Assembly (NCBI GenBank): GCA_963707435.1 | Contig: CAVPPF010000005.1 | Location: 186,001-250,000 of the forward strand | DNA length: 64,000 nt | Direction of reading: 5' to 3' | From: UBA4744 sp963707435 | GTDB taxonomy: Bacteria; Actinomycetota; Acidimicrobiia; Spongiisociales; UBA4744 | Shown: piece after piece, positions 37,168-46,428 of the stretch | Layout: each line of letters opens with the position of its first letter | Numbering within the stretch: position 1 is the stretch's first letter | Position numbers and translations under genes: made by a program | Notes under the pieces: model-generated | What the model saw: the letters and a program-made list of their open reading frames with translations, nothing else | The model's database searches: none | What the model was told of the DNA's origin: nothing

Positions 37168-38535
37168 TCAGGCCTCCTCGAACGGGAGAGGCAACGTCTC
37201 CGGATCGAAGGGCTCACCGATCTCCTCCTCCGGCCAGACTCCTTCGTCGAGCGTCTGCGCAACCCGGGCGAGCTCGGTTTGCTCGACCGTCGGCGCTTGC
37301 CCGTTGTGAGGTCCGCGATGTCTGCCCGGTGATTGCAGGGCCCACCGATAGGTCCCCCGGGCGGCCACCAGGCCGAGTGTCCACGCCCCGAGGCCGAGGA
37401 TCGCGATCAGGACGGTGACGACCACCCGCACGGTGGGGATGGCCAGGATGACCACCCAGATGATGAGGCCGACCAGGTACCCGAACAGCACCGATCGTCG
37501 CTGCCTGGTGAGCTTGGATCCGAGCACGGTCAAGACCGGGACCGGAGAAACCAGCAAACCGAACAGGAGCATCCCCACCATCAACATTCCGACGGGCAAA
37601 CCGATGATGGCCGACGGGAGCGCCAGTTCAGGCGATGAATCGACAACCTGCACGCCGATCAGGACGATCAAGGTCACCGGCACGACGAGCACGAGCAATC
37701 CGACCCCGAGCGACCGGAAGGTCCGCGACTGCATGCTCTCCACCGCCATCTGCAGTGTGCGAGGAGTCAACCAGAACAGCAGGAACCCGAGGGCTGCAAT
37801 CGAGAGAACGACGAGCACCGCCGTGAGGGTGAAGATGGCCTGCACCCGTACGTTCGGGGTGACGGGTTCCCGTTTCGTGAGTGCCCGCCCGATCGTGGCG
37901 TCACCGGCAATGTCCGCTTCCCGCGTCGATCGATAGCCCAGGCTGCCTTCGATTCGGGTCCCGGGGAGGATCTCGAGGTCACCGACGGTGATCTCCACAT
38001 CTCTTCCGATCGTTCCACCGATGCGGGCTCCATCGAATACCCGTCCGAGGATGTCCCGCCCGACGGCGGCTCGAACATCGAGGGAAAGGGTCCATGCCTG
38101 GATATCCCGCCCGACGCTCCCGGTGACCACCGTTGAGCGTGCGCCGGTAAAGAGATCTACGCCGACCGTACCTTCTACTCTCACCACATCGGCAGCTACT
38201 CGCAACGACCCGCCGACGGTGCCCGTTACTACCACCAGCGGGGAGTAGCCGACCACGTCGCCTTCAACGGTCCCCTTGATCTCGAGGGACCGGAAGGCGG
38301 CAACGACCAGGTCGCCCTGGACCGTTCCCTCAATGAGAACAGTATTCCCCCCTGCGTAGAGGTCTTCGTCGACGACGTCGCCCTCGCGTACCAGCACGGT
38401 GGCGGCGGCAGCCCGGTCGGCCAGGACGAGCGGTTGGTCCATGGCCTGCGCCGGCCGGGCCAGCGACAGCAGGGCCAGCACAGCCAGGGCCAGGGTTGTG
38501 ATTGCTGTTGCGGCTCGACACCGGGTGATCGTCAC
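37168..38535 (-). CDS. bactofilin-like polymer-forming domain plus C-terminal membrane helices
   Basis: A 455-residue protein with a signal segment ending near AQAMD, then about 180 residues of short repeated valine/glycine strands (GTVQGDLVVAA, GTVEGDVVGYS, GTVGGSLRVAA) typical of the bactofilin right-handed beta-helix. About five hydrophobic helices follow (from residue 230) and a polar acidic tail closes the protein. Bactofilins build cytoskeletal polymers; this version would be exported and membrane-anchored, and its function is not known. The start is GTG 38535. Confidence 0.75.
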   Translation of the reverse strand: MTITRCRAATAITTLALAVLALLSLARPAQAMDQPLVLADRAAAATVLVREGDVVDEDLYAGGNTVLIEGTVQGDLVVAAFRSLEIKGTVEGDVVGYSPLVVVTGTVGGSLRVAADVVRVEGTVGVDLFTGARSTVVTGSVGRDIQAWTLSLDVRAAVGRDILGRVFDGARIGGTIGRDVEITVGDLEILPGTRIEGSLGYRSTREADIAGDATIGRALTKREPVTPNVRVQAIFTLTAVLVVLSIAALGFLLFWLTPRTLQMAVESMQSRTFRSLGVGLLVLVVPVTLIVLIGVQVVDSSPELALPSAIIGLPVGMLMVGMLLFGLLVSPVPVLTVLGSKLTRQRRSVLFGYLVGLIIWVVILAIPTVRVVVTVLIAILGLGAWTLGLVAARGTYRWALQSPGRHRGPHNGQAPTVEQTELARVAQTLDEGVWPEEEIGEPFDPETLPLPFEEA

Positions 38536-38657
38536 GCAATGAGCCTAAATGGCTTGAGGAGCTTTCTTGATTCTCGTTCGGGTCCCCGCTCCGACCCGGC
38601 TTCCAACCACCAGAGCAGCCGGCAGGCCGACGAACGGCCGTGCGGCCAATTGGTTGG

Positions 38658-40130
38658 TTAGAAGGGCAGCGCCTGCCCTACCAGCTCAAGCAGTGGTGTT
38701 GGAAACACGCCGAACGCGACGGTGATGGCAACGGCCACGATGAGCACCCAGCGAAGAGCGCCGACCGGTTCGAGCCGGGCCCGCATCGTTCCCGGCGCTT
38801 CAGCAAGTGCCGGTTCGCGCATGTACATCAGGACGATCACCCTCAGGTAGAAGAAGAACCCGGCGACCGAAGCGACCAGAGCCGCGATCACCAGCCACTC
38901 GAAGTCGGCCCGCCATGCAGCGGCAAACACGCCGAACTTGCCGACGAACCCGGCGGTGAGCGGCACCCCGGACATGGCCAGCATGAGCACGGCCAATACG
39001 GCGGCCAGGAACGGCGACTTCCTCGAAAGGCCCTCGTAGTCGGACAACGGCGATCCGGCCGCGGTTGGACCCGCAACCGCCGCCACCACCGCAAACGCTC
39101 CGATGAGTTGCACGGTGTAGACCGCCAGGTAGAACCAGACCGCCGGCATCCCTGCCTCCCCGGCGGTCAGTCCGGTCAGGATGAAGCCGGCATGGGCCAC
39201 GCCCGAATAGGCCAGCATGCGGCGGATATCGCTCTGGGCAATGGCCAGGAGGGTTCCCGTGGCGATCGAGAGCACGGCCAGGAACGCCAGCCCGAGGGCC
39301 CACTCGGTGTCGTAGAGCGGGAAGGCGGTGATCACGATCCGGCCCAGTCCGGCAAAGGCTCCCACCTTGGCGCCGGAAGCCATGAAACCGACGATCCCGG
39401 CCGGTGACCCCTGGTACGTGTCCGGGGCCCACACATGGAAGGGAGCCGCCGACACCTTGAAGGCCAGGCCGGCGATCAGGAGGGCCATGCCGATGAGCAG
39501 GACCGCAGGATCCAGTACAACGTTGGCGCGCAGGAAGGCACCGATCTCGTAGATCGACAGCCCGCCCGTCCCCGCGAAGGACAGGGCCACCCCGTAGATG
39601 AAGAGCGCGGAAGCGAAGGAACCCAGCAGGAAGTACTTGAGGGCGGCCTCGTCGCTTTCGGGCCGTTCCCGGGTGATCCCGGCCAGAACGTAGAGGCTGA
39701 TCGAGGCGATCTCGAGGCCCATGAACATCATCACGAGGTTGGCGGAGACGGCCATGAACTGGAACCCGGCGATGGCCATGAAGACGAGCACGATACCTTC
39801 CGCGCCGCGCCGCCCCAGGCGTTCGACCATGCCCCAGGCCGTCGCCAGTCCGAGGGCGCCGACGAGCAAGAGGATGAACGAGGCCAGCACGCCGTACCCA
39901 TCGATGACCACCATGTTGGAGAAGGCCAGGAAGGGTCCTTCGGTGGAGACCCGGTCCCATTGGAACCAGGCGAAAACGGTGGCCGCCAGCAGGGTGCCTG
40001 CCACCAGCCAGGCGTGGACCCGGGCAGACGGCTTGCGGAACACGTCGATCATCAGGATCAGCACCGCCCCAAGGGTGAGGATGATCTCCGGAGCAACCGC
40101 CAGGTAGGACACGCCGTAGGTTTCGCTCAT
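38658..40130 (-). CDS. nuoN: NADH-quinone oxidoreductase subunit N
   Basis: A 490-residue antiporter-like membrane subunit of complex I with about 14 helices. It has the central lysine/histidine-bearing segments (ESDEAALKYFLLGSFASALFIYG and FKVSAAPFHVWAPDTYQGSP). It is the last gene of the nuoA-N operon; its ATG overlaps the nuoM stop (ATGA) with GGAGGCGCC ahead. About 120 bp without a gene follow before the bactofilin-like gene. Confidence 0.96.
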   Translation of the reverse strand: MSETYGVSYLAVAPEIILTLGAVLILMIDVFRKPSARVHAWLVAGTLLAATVFAWFQWDRVSTEGPFLAFSNMVVIDGYGVLASFILLLVGALGLATAWGMVERLGRRGAEGIVLVFMAIAGFQFMAVSANLVMMFMGLEIASISLYVLAGITRERPESDEAALKYFLLGSFASALFIYGVALSFAGTGGLSIYEIGAFLRANVVLDPAVLLIGMALLIAGLAFKVSAAPFHVWAPDTYQGSPAGIVGFMASGAKVGAFAGLGRIVITAFPLYDTEWALGLAFLAVLSIATGTLLAIAQSDIRRMLAYSGVAHAGFILTGLTAGEAGMPAVWFYLAVYTVQLIGAFAVVAAVAGPTAAGSPLSDYEGLSRKSPFLAAVLAVLMLAMSGVPLTAGFVGKFGVFAAAWRADFEWLVIAALVASVAGFFFYLRVIVLMYMREPALAEAPGTMRARLEPVGALRWVLIVAVAITVAFGVFPTPLLELVGQALPF

Positions 40131-41668
40131 GGCGCCTCCCCCGAGAACACGTCGGCGAACCGGCCCGGCTCGGGCACCTGAAAGTCTGTGACCTGCTCGA
40201 TCCGATCCAGGATCGCCTCGGTCGATGGTGCGATGCGATCGAGTGCCGGTTTGGGATAGAGACCGAGCACCAGCATGAGCGCGACGAGCGGCACCAGGAT
40301 GGCGATCTCCCGGAACCCGAGATCGAGCAGCTTCTCGTTCTCCGGTTTGGTCACCGGTCCGGTGAAGACCCGCTCGTAGGCCCACAGCAGGTAGACGGCT
40401 GCCAGCACCACTCCCAGGGCCGCGATGATGGCGTACGGCTGCAATGTCGTATAGCTCCCCAGCAGGACCAGGAACTCGCCGACGAAACCGTTCAATCCCG
40501 GCAGCCCGATCGAGGCAAACGACGTGAAGAGGAATATCCCGGCGTAGATCGGCATGACTTTCGCCAGGCCGCCGAAGTCGGCGATCTTCTTGGTGTGGCG
40601 CCGCTCGTAGATCATTCCCACCAGGAGGAACAATGCGCCGGTCGTGACACCGTGATTGACCATCTGGATGACCCCACCTTGCAAACCCTGGCTGGTCAGG
40701 GCGAAGGTTCCGAGCACGATGAATCCGAGGTGGCTCACCGACGAGTACGCGACCAGTTTCTTCAGGTCGGGCTGGACGATGGCCACCGCCGCTCCGTAGA
40801 TGATGCCGATGACGGCGAGCACGGCCAGCACGGGGACCAGCTTCACCGTCGCCTCCGGGAAGAGCGGCAGGTTGAATCGCAACAAACCGTAGGTGCCGAG
40901 TTTCAGCAAGACACCGGCCAGCAGCACCGAACCGGCGGTCGGCGCTTCGACGTGGGCGTCCGGCAGCCAGGTGTGGAGCGGGAACAACGGCACCTTGATG
41001 GCAAACGCCAGGGCGAACGCCCCGAAGAGCCACATCTCGGTGTTGCTGCTCATCGTCAGCTGCAGCAGGTCCGTGTAGTCGAAGCTCATCTGGCCCGTCT
41101 GGTTCCCGTAGAGCAGCGCCATGGCGATGATGCCGGCCAGCATCAGCGCCGACCCGAAGGCGGTGAAGATGAAGAACTTGATCGCCGCGTAGATCCGGCG
41201 CTCACCACCCCAGATGCCGATGATGAAGTACATCGGGATGAGGATCACCTCGAAGAACACGAAGAAGAGGAAGAGATCGACGGACAGGAACACGCCGATC
41301 AGGCCTGCTTCCAGGACCAGCACCATCACCACGAACAGCCTGAGCCGATCGACGATGGTGGTCGACGCCGCCAGGGAGATGGGCACGAGGATGGTGGTGA
41401 GCACCACCAGGAGCAGCGAAATCCCGTCAACGCCGAGATGCCAGGAGATGCCCCACGGTTCGTACCAGGGCGTCCGCTCGACGAACTGGAAGGCGGCTAC
41501 GCCTTTTTCGAAGGTAAAGAAGAGGTAGCCGGCGAGTCCGAGCGGAAGGATGCTCAGTGCTACACCCACGGGCAGGATCACTTCTTGGCGCCGCTCGGGG
41601 ATCAAGGCGACGACGAGCGCGGCGGCGGCCGGGAGGAGAATCAGGACGGTGAGTATCGGGAAGTCCAC
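40127..41668 (-). CDS. nuoM: NADH-quinone oxidoreductase subunit M
   Basis: A 513-residue proton-pumping subunit with 14 or so helices. FAIKVPLFPLHTWLPDAHVEAPTAGSV and the following YSSVSHLGFIVLG are hallmark segments with the channel lysines and histidines. The GTG start at 41668 lies directly after the nuoL stop codon. The C-terminal PKPALDRIAPSTEAILDRIEQVTD is a typical amphipathic end. Confidence 0.97.
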   Translation of the reverse strand: MDFPILTVLILLPAAAALVVALIPERRQEVILPVGVALSILPLGLAGYLFFTFEKGVAAFQFVERTPWYEPWGISWHLGVDGISLLLVVLTTILVPISLAASTTIVDRLRLFVVMVLVLEAGLIGVFLSVDLFLFFVFFEVILIPMYFIIGIWGGERRIYAAIKFFIFTAFGSALMLAGIIAMALLYGNQTGQMSFDYTDLLQLTMSSNTEMWLFGAFALAFAIKVPLFPLHTWLPDAHVEAPTAGSVLLAGVLLKLGTYGLLRFNLPLFPEATVKLVPVLAVLAVIGIIYGAAVAIVQPDLKKLVAYSSVSHLGFIVLGTFALTSQGLQGGVIQMVNHGVTTGALFLLVGMIYERRHTKKIADFGGLAKVMPIYAGIFLFTSFASIGLPGLNGFVGEFLVLLGSYTTLQPYAIIAALGVVLAAVYLLWAYERVFTGPVTKPENEKLLDLGFREIAILVPLVALMLVLGLYPKPALDRIAPSTEAILDRIEQVTDFQVPEPGRFADVFSGEAP

Positions 41669-43567
41669 TTACAACCCCCCGCTGCTCAGGAACCAGATGA
41701 CCAGACCAACAACTCCGGCGGCCAGGATTAGCGCATAGTTGCGGACGAGGCCCGTCTGGAGGGGTCGCAGCGCGGTCGAGACACGCTGAACCAGCACACC
41801 CACACCGTTGGCAATGCCATCGACCAGCTTGGTGTCGAAGGAGAAGGCTGCCCAGTTCGACGCTTTCTTGCCGGGCAGCACGATCATCCTCCCGTACATC
41901 TGATCGACCCAGTAGGCGTTCTCCATGGCAAACCAGGGCCGGCGGACTCTGGCCAGCACACGCTCACGCCGGTCTTCGGGTCCCAGATAGAGGGCGGCAG
42001 CGATGAGGATGCCGATCAATCCGGCCAGCACGGAGACCCCCGCCAGGATCCAGAGCAGCGCCCCCTCCGGGGCATGGGCCAGTTCAACCCCTTCAAACGC
42101 CGGTTCGAGGAAGTGCTCGAGTCCCAGCCGGAATGGTGTGTTGACGAGTCCGCCCACGACGGCCAGCACGGCGAGAACCATCAGCGGTACGGTCATGCTG
42201 TAGGGCGACTCGTGGGGGTGGACGCCGTCGTCCCAGCGCGGTTTGCCGAGGAACGTGAGGATGAACATCCGGGACATGTAGAAGGCGGTAATCATGGCGG
42301 TGACCAGCCCGATGGCCCACAGCACGTAGTAGAAGCCACCCTTCTCGAACGCGGTGCCGAGGATCTCGTCTTTCGACCAGAACCCGGCCAGGGGCGGAAT
42401 CCCGGCGATCGCCAGGGTGGCGATTCCCATGGTCCACCCGGTGATCTTCATGTGCTTGAAGAGGCCGCCCATCTTGTTCATGTTCTGCTCGTCGGCCATG
42501 GCGTGGATGACCGAACCGGCACCCAGGAAGAGCAGCGCCTTGAAGAACGCATGGGTCATGAGGTGGAACACGCCGGCCACATAGGCGGCGGAGCCGACCC
42601 CGATGAACATGTAGCCCAGCTGGCTGATGGTCGAGTAAGCGAGGACGCGCTTGATGTCCTTCTGAGCGATCGCAATGGTGGCGGCCAGCAAGGCGGTCAG
42701 CGCCCCGATGGTGGCAACCGCCACCGAGGCGGTATCCGACAGCGCGTAGATCGGAGAGGTGCGGGCCACGACGTACACGCCGGCGGTAACCATGGTTGCG
42801 GCATGGATCAGGGCCGAGACCGGAGTGGGGCCTTCCATGGCATCGGGCAGCCACACATAGAGAGGTATCTGAGCGGATTTGCCGGCGGCGCCGACCAGGA
42901 ACAGCAGTCCGATGGCCGTGGCGGTCCCGGCTCCGAGCAGCTCACCCGGATCGTGCAGCACCTCGCTGTAGGAGAGGGTCCCGAAGGTGGTGAAGACCAG
43001 CATCAGGGCGATCATGAAGCCGAAGTCACCGATGCGGTTGACGATGAAGGCCTTCTTGCCTGCCGCCGCGGCGGACGGGCGGGTGAACCAGAACGAGATC
43101 AAGAGATATGAGCAGAGCCCGACCAGTTCCCAGCCGAGGAACAGGACCGCAAAGTTGTTGGCGAGGACCAGCGTCAGCATGGACGTCGCAAAGAGGTTCA
43201 TGTAGGTGAAGAACCGGGCGAATCGTTCGTCCCCGTGCATGTAGCCGATCGAGTAGATATGGATCAGTGTCCCAACCCCGCTCACGACCAGGACCATCAA
43301 CGCGGACAGGGGATCCCACAGCAGTTCGGCGGTCGCACCGAGGCCCGGAATCCAATCGAACAGGTAGACCGTTTCCGGATGGGCGCCACCCTGGATGAAC
43401 GGCACCGCCGCGATCAGCCCGATGACGAACGAAGAGCCGATCATCGCCGAGGCGATCCACCCGGCGACCGGCTCGCCGATGCGACGTCCGAAGAAGTGCA
43501 GGAACACCGCGCCCAGCGCAGGCAAAGCAATGATGAGCCAGAGGTTGTCCACGAAGAAGTCAGTCAC
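41669..43567 (-). CDS. nuoL: NADH-quinone oxidoreductase subunit L
   Basis: A 632-residue pump subunit with about 16 helices, including the long lateral helix region near the C-terminus. KSAQIPLYVWLPDAMEGPTPVSALIHAATMVTAGVY is the signature. The start is set at GTG 43567: the ribosome site AGGAGG lies 8 nt before it, whereas a GTG three codons earlier (43576) would sit directly against that site. It is preceded by a heptamer-repeat spacer after nuoK. Confidence 0.95.
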   Translation of the reverse strand: MTDFFVDNLWLIIALPALGAVFLHFFGRRIGEPVAGWIASAMIGSSFVIGLIAAVPFIQGGAHPETVYLFDWIPGLGATAELLWDPLSALMVLVVSGVGTLIHIYSIGYMHGDERFARFFTYMNLFATSMLTLVLANNFAVLFLGWELVGLCSYLLISFWFTRPSAAAAGKKAFIVNRIGDFGFMIALMLVFTTFGTLSYSEVLHDPGELLGAGTATAIGLLFLVGAAGKSAQIPLYVWLPDAMEGPTPVSALIHAATMVTAGVYVVARTSPIYALSDTASVAVATIGALTALLAATIAIAQKDIKRVLAYSTISQLGYMFIGVGSAAYVAGVFHLMTHAFFKALLFLGAGSVIHAMADEQNMNKMGGLFKHMKITGWTMGIATLAIAGIPPLAGFWSKDEILGTAFEKGGFYYVLWAIGLVTAMITAFYMSRMFILTFLGKPRWDDGVHPHESPYSMTVPLMVLAVLAVVGGLVNTPFRLGLEHFLEPAFEGVELAHAPEGALLWILAGVSVLAGLIGILIAAALYLGPEDRRERVLARVRRPWFAMENAYWVDQMYGRMIVLPGKKASNWAAFSFDTKLVDGIANGVGVLVQRVSTALRPLQTGLVRNYALILAAGVVGLVIWFLSSGGL

Positions 43568-43582
43568 AGGTGCCACCTCCTC

Positions 43583-43681
43583 GCGATCACCGGGTCACCA
43601 GTTACCAGTAGCCAGTCACCAGTCAATGCGAACTGGGAACTGGAAACCGGAGACTGGAAACTGATCGAGCGGAGCGAGATC
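43583..43681. repeat. two opposed heptamer arrays in the nuoK-nuoL spacer
   Basis: Five heptamers of CAGTNAC type (43592-43626) are followed by five of AACTGGA type (43631-43665), the reverse-complement sense, so the arrays can pair with each other. GATCGAGCGGAGCGAGATC follows at about 43663-43681. No gene is encoded. The nuoL ribosome site lies just outside the array. Confidence 0.8.
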
Positions 43682-43682
43682 G

Positions 43683-43988
43683 TCATCCCTTCATCTCCGA
43701 GAGCTCGTCGACTGAGGCTGTGGCCCGGGTCCGGAAGATCGACACGATGATCGCCAGTCCGACGACGACCTCGGCGGCGGCCACCACCAGAACGAAGAAG
43801 ACGGCGAACTGGCCGTTCAGGGTGTTCAGTTCCCGCCCGACGGTAACGAACGTCAGGTTGACGGCGTTGAGCATCAGCTCGATCGACATGAACATGACGA
43901 TGGCGTTGCGTCGCACCAGGAGACCGGCTGCGCCGATCAAGAAGAGGATCGCAGCGAGGATCAGGTACCAATCGACGGTGACCGTCAT
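43683..43988 (-). CDS. nuoK: NADH-quinone oxidoreductase subunit K
   Basis: A 101-residue three-helix subunit of complex I. It carries the conserved glutamates in MSIELMLNAVNL and in AAAEVVVGLAI, which take part in proton transfer. ATG 43988 overlaps the nuoJ stop by 4 nt. The C-terminus stops 1 bp short of the repeat spacer. Confidence 0.95.
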   Translation of the reverse strand: MTVTVDWYLILAAILFLIGAAGLLVRRNAIVMFMSIELMLNAVNLTFVTVGRELNTLNGQFAVFFVLVVAAAEVVVGLAIIVSIFRTRATASVDELSEMKG

Positions 43989-44527
43989 GGAGAATCCTCC
44001 TCCTGCCGCTGCCGCCTGCGAGGGGCATAGAAGGCCAGCGCCAGGGCGCCGACCGAGGCAATGATCAAGAGGAGCGAGGTCGCTTCAAAGGGCAGCAGCC
44101 ACGTGGTGAACAGGTCGTCGCCGATGGCTTGCACCGTGCCGTTGACTTCCGGGCCGGGGGCCGCGCCGCCCGTCACCCACGCGAACCGCCCCCCGACTGC
44201 AGCAACGACGCCGATCGCAACCACCGTCAGGCCCAGCAGTCCGACCAGCGGACGCTGGAACCGGATGTTTTCCACGAGGTTCTCTTCTTTGTCCACTCCG
44301 ATCAGCATGATCACGAACAGGAAGAGGGTCATCACCGCACCGGCATAGACGATCACCTGCACCGCCGCCACGAAGTGAGCCGCCTGGACAACGTAGAAGA
44401 CCGCCAGGGAGAACAGGGTGAGCATGAGCCCCATGGCGCTGTGCACCGGATTCTTGGCGGCCACCACGGTGAGCCCGCCGGCCAGGGCCAGCGAACCGAA
44501 TACGAAGAAGAGGATCAGCTCACTCAT
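43985..44527 (-). CDS. nuoJ: NADH-quinone oxidoreductase subunit J
   Basis: A 180-residue five-helix subunit of complex I with the family segment AAVQVIVYAGAVMTLFLFVIMLIG. ATG 44527 is preferred as it overlaps the nuoI stop (ATGAGTGA) and gives the usual N-terminus MSELILFF; an ATG five codons earlier (44542) lies inside nuoI. The C-terminal tail is polar (RRRQRQEEDSP). Confidence 0.94.
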   Translation of the reverse strand: MSELILFFVFGSLALAGGLTVVAAKNPVHSAMGLMLTLFSLAVFYVVQAAHFVAAVQVIVYAGAVMTLFLFVIMLIGVDKEENLVENIRFQRPLVGLLGLTVVAIGVVAAVGGRFAWVTGGAAPGPEVNGTVQAIGDDLFTTWLLPFEATSLLLIIASVGALALAFYAPRRRQRQEEDSP

Positions 44528-45179
44528 CGTCGCTCGCTTCATGCTCCTCAGGGGGGCCCGCCTGGCCCCGCTCGGGCGGCCGAAGACCGATCCCGGCCGA
44601 ACTGCTCCAGCCCGGGATTCCCTCGTACTCGGCCCGGCCGGAGGGAGCGGTCGCTCGCATCCATCCGTCGGCCTCTTTGAGTTCGCTCAAGTTGACCATC
44701 GGGTCCTGCTCGCGGGTGAACATGTGATTCGGAATGCCGTCGGGATCGACCAGCAATTCCTTCTTCGTGTAGATGGCATCGTTCTTGTCGGTGACCGACA
44801 TCTCGAAGAGCTGCGTCATGGTGATCGCCTCGGTCGGGCAGGCCTCGACACACAACCCGCAGAAGATGCAGCGCAGCATGTTGATGTCGTACACGAAGCC
44901 GTACCGTTCTCCCGGGCTGACCGGATCCTCAATCGGGTTGTCCGCACCCCGCACGTAGATACAGCTGGCCGGGCAGGCCCCGGCGCAGAGTTCGCAGCCG
45001 ATGCACTTCTCCATGCCGTCCGGATGCCGGTTGAGAACGTGGCGACCGTGGAAGCGCTGGGGCTTCTGGCGGGACTCTTTGGGATACTCGGTCGTCAACA
45101 GACCATCGCCGAAGATGGTCTTGCGCATGACGCGAATCGTGACGGCGAACCCCTTGCGAAGGTCGTTGATCATGCCCAT
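44520..45179 (-). CDS. nuoI: NADH-quinone oxidoreductase subunit I
   Basis: A 219-residue iron-sulfur subunit carrying clusters N6a and N6b. Both C-x2-C-x2-C-x3-CP motifs are present (CIGCELCAGACP and CIFCGLCVEACP). The N-terminus MGMINDLRKGFAVTIR is an amphipathic membrane-associated helix. A C-terminal extension of about 50 residues (GRAEYEGIPGWSSSAG...) is longer than in E. coli but common in Actinobacteria. A gap with repeat DNA separates it from nuoH. Confidence 0.96.
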   Translation of the reverse strand: MGMINDLRKGFAVTIRVMRKTIFGDGLLTTEYPKESRQKPQRFHGRHVLNRHPDGMEKCIGCELCAGACPASCIYVRGADNPIEDPVSPGERYGFVYDINMLRCIFCGLCVEACPTEAITMTQLFEMSVTDKNDAIYTKKELLVDPDGIPNHMFTREQDPMVNLSELKEADGWMRATAPSGRAEYEGIPGWSSSAGIGLRPPERGQAGPPEEHEASDDE

Positions 45180-45210
45180 GGCAGTACCCGGTTTCCAGTA
45201 TTCCAGTTCC

Positions 45211-45231
45211 CGGTACCTCGTACCTAGTACC
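45211..45231. repeat. short heptamer array in the nuoH-nuoI spacer
   Basis: Three heptamers CGGTACC, TCGTACC and TAGTACC follow one another about 30 bp past the nuoH stop codon on the nuoI side. They are variants of the GTACT unit found at 45331-45358, 50836-50870 and 60004-60059. Confidence 0.65.
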
Positions 45232-45261
45232 TAGAACTCGTCGGCGGGATCCAGCGGTTGG

Positions 45262-46428
45262 TCAGCCAGCGCTCGCGCTCGATCGCCGAAGTCGGTGAGC
45301 CACGACTCGAGTACCAGCTCCTCGCTGACTGGGTACTGCGTACTGAGTACTGGGTACTTGCTCTATGCACCATGGCGCTCCAAACTGGCGGAAGCCGACG
45401 ACCACCGCCGAGAGGACCAGCCAGGCCAGGGCGGCCGGGATGAGACGCTTCCAACCGAGTTGCATCAACTGGTCGTAGCGAAGCCTTGGCAGCGTCGCTC
45501 GCACCCACATGAAGATGAAAACCAGCGCGAACGTCTTGAGGAAGAAGTAGATGATCGGCAACACCCACGCCGGAAAGCCGGTCAGTCCGAAATCCGGTCC
45601 GTTCCAGCCGCCGAGGAACAGGGTGGCGGCGATGGCCGACATGTTGAACATGTTGATGTACTCGGCGAGGAAGAAGCAGGCGAACCGGAACCCCGAGTAC
45701 TCGGTGTGGAATCCCCCGACGATTTCCTGTTCGGCCTCGACCAGGTCGAACGGCGCCCGGTTCGTCTCGGCGATGATCGAGATGAAGAAGATGACGAACG
45801 ACAGGAACAGCGGAACGATGTTCCAGCGGGGGATGATGCCGCCCCACGTCCCCTCCTGGGCGGCAACGATCTCGGCAATGGAGAGCGAGCCGGCGTAGAA
45901 GACGACGGGCACGAGAGCCAGGCCCATGGCCGCTTCGTAGGAGATCGCCTGAGCCGTGGCCCGCACCCCGCCGAGCAGGGGGTACTTGGATCCGGACGAC
46001 CAGCCGGCCAGAACCACGGCGTAGACGGCCAGCGACGACATCGCCAGGATGAACAGGAGTCCGACGTTCAAGTCGGTTCCCTGCATCGAGATGACCCGTT
46101 CGACTCCTCCGAGGGTGACGGTGAACGGCCGACCGATCGGGACCACCATGAAGATCAAGAAGGCAGGGATCAAGGTCAGCACCGGGGCCAGCAGGTACAT
46201 GCCGACCTCGACTTTGTTGGGGCGGATCTGCTCTTTGAACAGGAGCTTCAAACCGTCGGCCAGGGTCTGCAGAATGCCCCAGGGCCCGGCCCTTTCGGGA
46301 CCGATGCGGTTCTGCATGTCCGCGACCACTTTCCGCTCGATCCACACCAGCAGGATCGTCACGACGAGCAGCATCGCGAACACCACGACAACCTTGACGA
46401 GGGCGATGGCGATGTCCCAGCCGTCCAT
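45262..46428 (-). CDS. nuoH: NADH-quinone oxidoreductase subunit H with a repeat-encoded C-terminal tail
   Basis: A 388-residue, eight-helix subunit of complex I that forms part of the quinone chamber. ERKVVADMQNRIGPERAGPWG and the acidic loop AETNRAPFDLVEAEQE are conserved. ATG 46428 overlaps the nuoG stop. The usual end is near GFRQFGAPW. About 30 further residues (VPSTQYAVPSQ...) are encoded by a heptamer array, so the original stop was lost or displaced. Confidence 0.93.
   Translation of the reverse strand: MDGWDIAIALVKVVVVFAMLLVVTILLVWIERKVVADMQNRIGPERAGPWGILQTLADGLKLLFKEQIRPNKVEVGMYLLAPVLTLIPAFLIFMVVPIGRPFTVTLGGVERVISMQGTDLNVGLLFILAMSSLAVYAVVLAGWSSGSKYPLLGGVRATAQAISYEAAMGLALVPVVFYAGSLSIAEIVAAQEGTWGGIIPRWNIVPLFLSFVIFFISIIAETNRAPFDLVEAEQEIVGGFHTEYSGFRFACFFLAEYINMFNMSAIAATLFLGGWNGPDFGLTGFPAWVLPIIYFFLKTFALVFIFMWVRATLPRLRYDQLMQLGWKRLIPAALAWLVLSAVVVGFRQFGAPWCIEQVPSTQYAVPSQRGAGTRVVAHRLRRSSASAG
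45331..45358. repeat. heptamer array inside the 3' end of nuoH
   Basis: Four units of GNGTACT in a row (GGGTACT, GCGTACT, GAGTACT, GGGTACT). Since 7 is not a multiple of 3, the array reads as a 7-residue peptide repeat on the minus strand (VPSTQYA, then VPS). It lies fully inside the open reading frame of nuoH. Confidence 0.85.
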
